DNA of 64,000 nt from NCBI GenBank assembly GCA_006226375.1, contig SBHC01000048.1, positions 18,913 through 82,912 of the forward strand. The letters are read 5' to 3'. Position numbers and translations under genes: made by a program. Shown here one piece after another: positions 61,626 to 64,000 of the stretch (positions within the stretch are counted from its first letter, which is position 1; the number at the start of each line of letters is the position of its first letter). The notes under the pieces were generated by a model. The model was given only the letters and a program-made list of their open reading frames with translations. It was not told the DNA's origin and did no database searches. This DNA comes from Deltaproteobacteria bacterium (GTDB lineage Bacteria; Myxococcota_C; UBA6777).

Positions 61626-64000
61626 ATGATTGGGTGGAGATTTGTAAGGTATTTTAGCTTTGTTGCTCTGTTGGCAGTGATTCCTTTGTTGACCAACTGT
61701 TCTTGTGATCCTGTCGATCTGGGGGGCCGTACTTCGTTGGACGCACAGCCCAACTCCCTCAGTTACGACGCTGTGGGTGGCCAGAAACAAATACGGACAG
61801 CGATCCTGAGAGCTGAAGGGGGAGCCGTCGAAATCTTTGGGATTGAGATCTCCCAAGGCCGTCCTTTCTACAAGCTTGTAGGAGACTTCAAGTTCCCGGT
61901 TACGCTAGAAGCCGGCAAGACTTTGTCGGTGCAGGTCGAGTACAGCGCTCCCGAAGGAGGCGCGGTCCAAGGCCTGATGGTTGTGGAGCACAACGCCGCA
62001 GCCCCTGCGAGTGGTAAGCTGGAAGTTCGCTTGTTGGCGAAGGTCAACCAGCCTCACCTGATCTTCAACCCCAATCCTGTGAACTTTGATCAGGTGGAAA
62101 AAGGGCAGAAGAAAGAGCTGACCGTTACGGCTGAAAACCGCAGCGATGCAGTGATGACCATCCCGGAAATCAAGTGGATCGACGAGTCCAAGAGCAACGC
62201 CTTTACCTTCCCCGACGGTATGCCCGAAGGACCCAAAACTCTCCAACCCAACGAAAAGTTCACCTTCAAAGTGGTGTACCAGCCCAACTTGGTCACAGGT
62301 GACCGAGGCAAGATGACCTTCTCTTGCGCAGAGAAGTGTGTCAAAGACTTGTACACTCTGGAGTTCAAAGGTGCTCTGGCATCCCCCAACATCGAAGTCT
62401 CCCCTCTGCGTCTCGACTTCGGCTTCGTGGGCGTCGGCAAATCCAAAACCCTCAGCTTGAAAGTGACCAACAAAGGTCAAGCTGAGTTGGTTATCGACCA
62501 AATGGCGACCACGGCTGGTAGCTCTGGCGCATTCATTGTGCCCCCGCTGACCAACATCCGGATCGCTGGTGGCAAATCTCGTGAGTTTGGTGTCCAGTTC
62601 AAGCCGGTCAACGGCAACGACCACAAAGGTACGCTGGAAATCAAGAGCAACGACCCCACACGACCTTTGATTACCATTCCCCTGTCTGGAAAAGTGTCCT
62701 CGCCTGATATTGAAGTTGCACCCAAACAAATCAACTTCGGTCGAGTGCCCCTGTCGTTGACTCGTGCGATCACCATCGCCAACGCCGGAAACCAGAAGCT
62801 TATTGTTTCACAGATTGTGTTTGAGCAGGGAACCTCCAGTGAGTTCAAGCTCCAACAAGGGTTGACGTTCCCCATTGAGTTGTCACCCAACCAGTTCAGC
62901 ACAGTGCAAGTCATTTACACGCCAGCCAACAAGGGCGGCGACACAGGCAAGCTCGTTGTGATCAGCAATGACCCCGACGAGCCCCGCGTCACTGTGGATC
63001 TCCAGGCTGAAGGCTCGGCTGACAAGGTTTGTGACCTGCAGCCCGATCCCCGCACCGTCAACTTCGGCTTGTCGGTTCTTGGAAAAACCAAGGTGATCCC
63101 TGTGAAGTGGACCAACCAGGGCGCTGTTGATTGTCAAATCACTCGATTGGACCTCAACCTTCAGAGCAGCTTCCCACCGTACACCGGTCCCAATCCTTAT
63201 GTCTTGCCAACGCCTCCTGCAGCTTGCACCAAGACCGCACCCGGTCGCTTTGACTGCAATCCGCCGCTGGTTGTGAAGCCTGCGCAGGTGTTTGTCACAG
63301 AAATCGGCTTCCAGCCGCTCCAAGAGAAGCAAGCGACGCCGCTGACCTCTCCCTCCTTTGATGGGTGGTTGGATGTTTCGACCAACGGAAATCCAGCCAA
63401 CCGTCGTGTGAACCTGACCGGTCTTGCGACCAAGGCTTGCGTCTCGGTTGTTCCCGACAACTTGAACCTGGGTCTGGTGACCGTGAACTGTTCCTCCCAA
63501 AAGGAAAAGATCACCATCTTCAACACCTGTCCCCAAAACATGACGGTGACCAAGATTGGTTTCTCCGCTGCGGGCACCAACGGCTTCCGCATCGTTGCGG
63601 CGCAACAAGTTCCGTTTACCATCCCATCCGGTCAAAGCGCGGATGTTGTGGTTCAGTATCGCTCCACCGCTCCGCCGAAGAAATCGGCCGCAGTGCTAGA
63701 GATCGAGCACTCTGTGACCCAACAGTCTCCCTTGAGTGTCCCGATGGTTGCAGAGGGAACGTTGAAGTCGGACCAAACCGACAACTTCACACAGGCCAAG
63801 AACCCGAAGATCGACATCCTGTTCATCGTGGATGACTCTGGCTCCATGAGCGACAACCAGCGTGACCTGGGCCGAAACTTCAAGAGCTTCATTCAGCTCG
63901 CCCAAACCTTCAACGTCGACTTCCAAATTGGCGTGACCACCACAGACATTGGAAGCAGCCCCAATCCCTTCGGTGGAAAGTTCACCCCAGGTGAGCTGCG
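61626..64000 (+). CDS. Lipoprotein with ASH-like repeats and VWA domain (partial, runs off the window)
   Basis: At least 791 codons, 3' end outside the window. AAAGGAG lies seven bases before the ATG. The signal peptide ends in TNC (Cys25, followed by SCDP), a probable lipobox. Four to five beta domains of the choice-of-anchor D/ASH type follow, each with 'F-G-x-V-x-x-G-x-x-x-x-x-x-x-x-x-N-x-G' blocks (LDFGFVGVGKSKTLSLKVTN, INFGRVPLSLTRAITIANAG). The window ends within a VWA domain with an intact MIDAS motif (FIVDDSGSMSDNQRDLG). The downstream part cannot be seen. The domain mix suggests a surface protein that binds other macromolecules. Confidence 0.82.
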   Translation, partial: MIGWRFVRYFSFVALLAVIPLLTNCSCDPVDLGGRTSLDAQPNSLSYDAVGGQKQIRTAILRAEGGAVEIFGIEISQGRPFYKLVGDFKFPVTLEAGKTLSVQVEYSAPEGGAVQGLMVVEHNAAAPASGKLEVRLLAKVNQPHLIFNPNPVNFDQVEKGQKKELTVTAENRSDAVMTIPEIKWIDESKSNAFTFPDGMPEGPKTLQPNEKFTFKVVYQPNLVTGDRGKMTFSCAEKCVKDLYTLEFKGALASPNIEVSPLRLDFGFVGVGKSKTLSLKVTNKGQAELVIDQMATTAGSSGAFIVPPLTNIRIAGGKSREFGVQFKPVNGNDHKGTLEIKSNDPTRPLITIPLSGKVSSPDIEVAPKQINFGRVPLSLTRAITIANAGNQKLIVSQIVFEQGTSSEFKLQQGLTFPIELSPNQFSTVQVIYTPANKGGDTGKLVVISNDPDEPRVTVDLQAEGSADKVCDLQPDPRTVNFGLSVLGKTKVIPVKWTNQGAVDCQITRLDLNLQSSFPPYTGPNPYVLPTPPAACTKTAPGRFDCNPPLVVKPAQVFVTEIGFQPLQEKQATPLTSPSFDGWLDVSTNGNPANRRVNLTGLATKACVSVVPDNLNLGLVTVNCSSQKEKITIFNTCPQNMTVTKIGFSAAGTNGFRIVAAQQVPFTIPSGQSADVVVQYRSTAPPKKSAAVLEIEHSVTQQSPLSVPMVAEGTLKSDQTDNFTQAKNPKIDILFIVDDSGSMSDNQRDLGRNFKSFIQLAQTFNVDFQIGVTTTDIGSSPNPFGGKFTPGEL

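Overview
The window reads as a chromosomal segment of a Gram-negative bacterium of the former Deltaproteobacteria, most likely Myxococcota or a near relative. This is an inference from gene content. The evidence is an abundance of predicted lipoproteins, a zinc-ribbon/GYF/TPR protein, Cys-rich secreted proteins with a MYXO-CTERM-like tail, a secreted two-component-type propeller without a kinase, and lipoproteins with ASH/choice-of-anchor-like and VWA domains. No rRNA, tRNA, insertion sequence, integrase or CRISPR array was found.

Region 1 (1-11.3 kb) is envelope and peptidase functions: gamma-glutamyltransferase, a secreted beta-propeller, a PA14-like membrane protein, a BatA/BatB pair of VWA membrane proteins and a 1201-aa lipoprotein with a DUF4091-type C-terminus.

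Region 2 (11.4-36.1 kb) is a denitrification island, framed near each end by an Rrf2 regulator whose three cysteines (C-x6-C-x5-C) suggest an NsrR-like iron-sulfur NO sensor. It holds, on the minus strand, norC-norB-norQ-norD-norE-norF plus a CopD-like gene; nirK with an SUMF1/FGE-like gene and a SCO copper chaperone; and an octahaem HAO-like cytochrome with three membrane proteins. On the plus strand it holds napD-napA, a tetrahaem NapB-like protein, a second tetrahaem cytochrome, a four-cluster ferredoxin and an NrfD-type quinol oxidase, then an AlgE-like porin and nnrS. The pathway encoded is nitrate to nitrite to NO to N2O; no nosZ lies in the window. FNR/DNR-type boxes (TTGATCCAGGTCAA, identical at two sites) and other dyads tie the operons together. 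Several parts are unusual: NorC carries a second cytochrome domain, NapB is internally duplicated, and Nap appears to be fed by an FeS/NrfD module instead of NapC.

Region 3 (36.1-48.3 kb) is mostly secreted proteins of unknown function: DUF4189, Cys-paired Sel1 repeats, a lipoprotein with collagen-like glycine repeats, Cys-rich proteins and small lipoproteins, with one ECF sigma factor. A perfect 22-bp inverted repeat with a 4-nt loop lies inside the 5' end of one coding sequence.

Region 4 (48.3-64 kb) holds a USP-DUF389 fusion coupled to a BatD-like protein, a PP2C phosphatase, a PurE homologue lacking its signature active-site residues, the zinc-ribbon/GYF/TPR protein, a Cys-rich peptide, a PpiD-like foldase with a histone-H1-like insert, and two surface lipoproteins, the last cut by the window edge.
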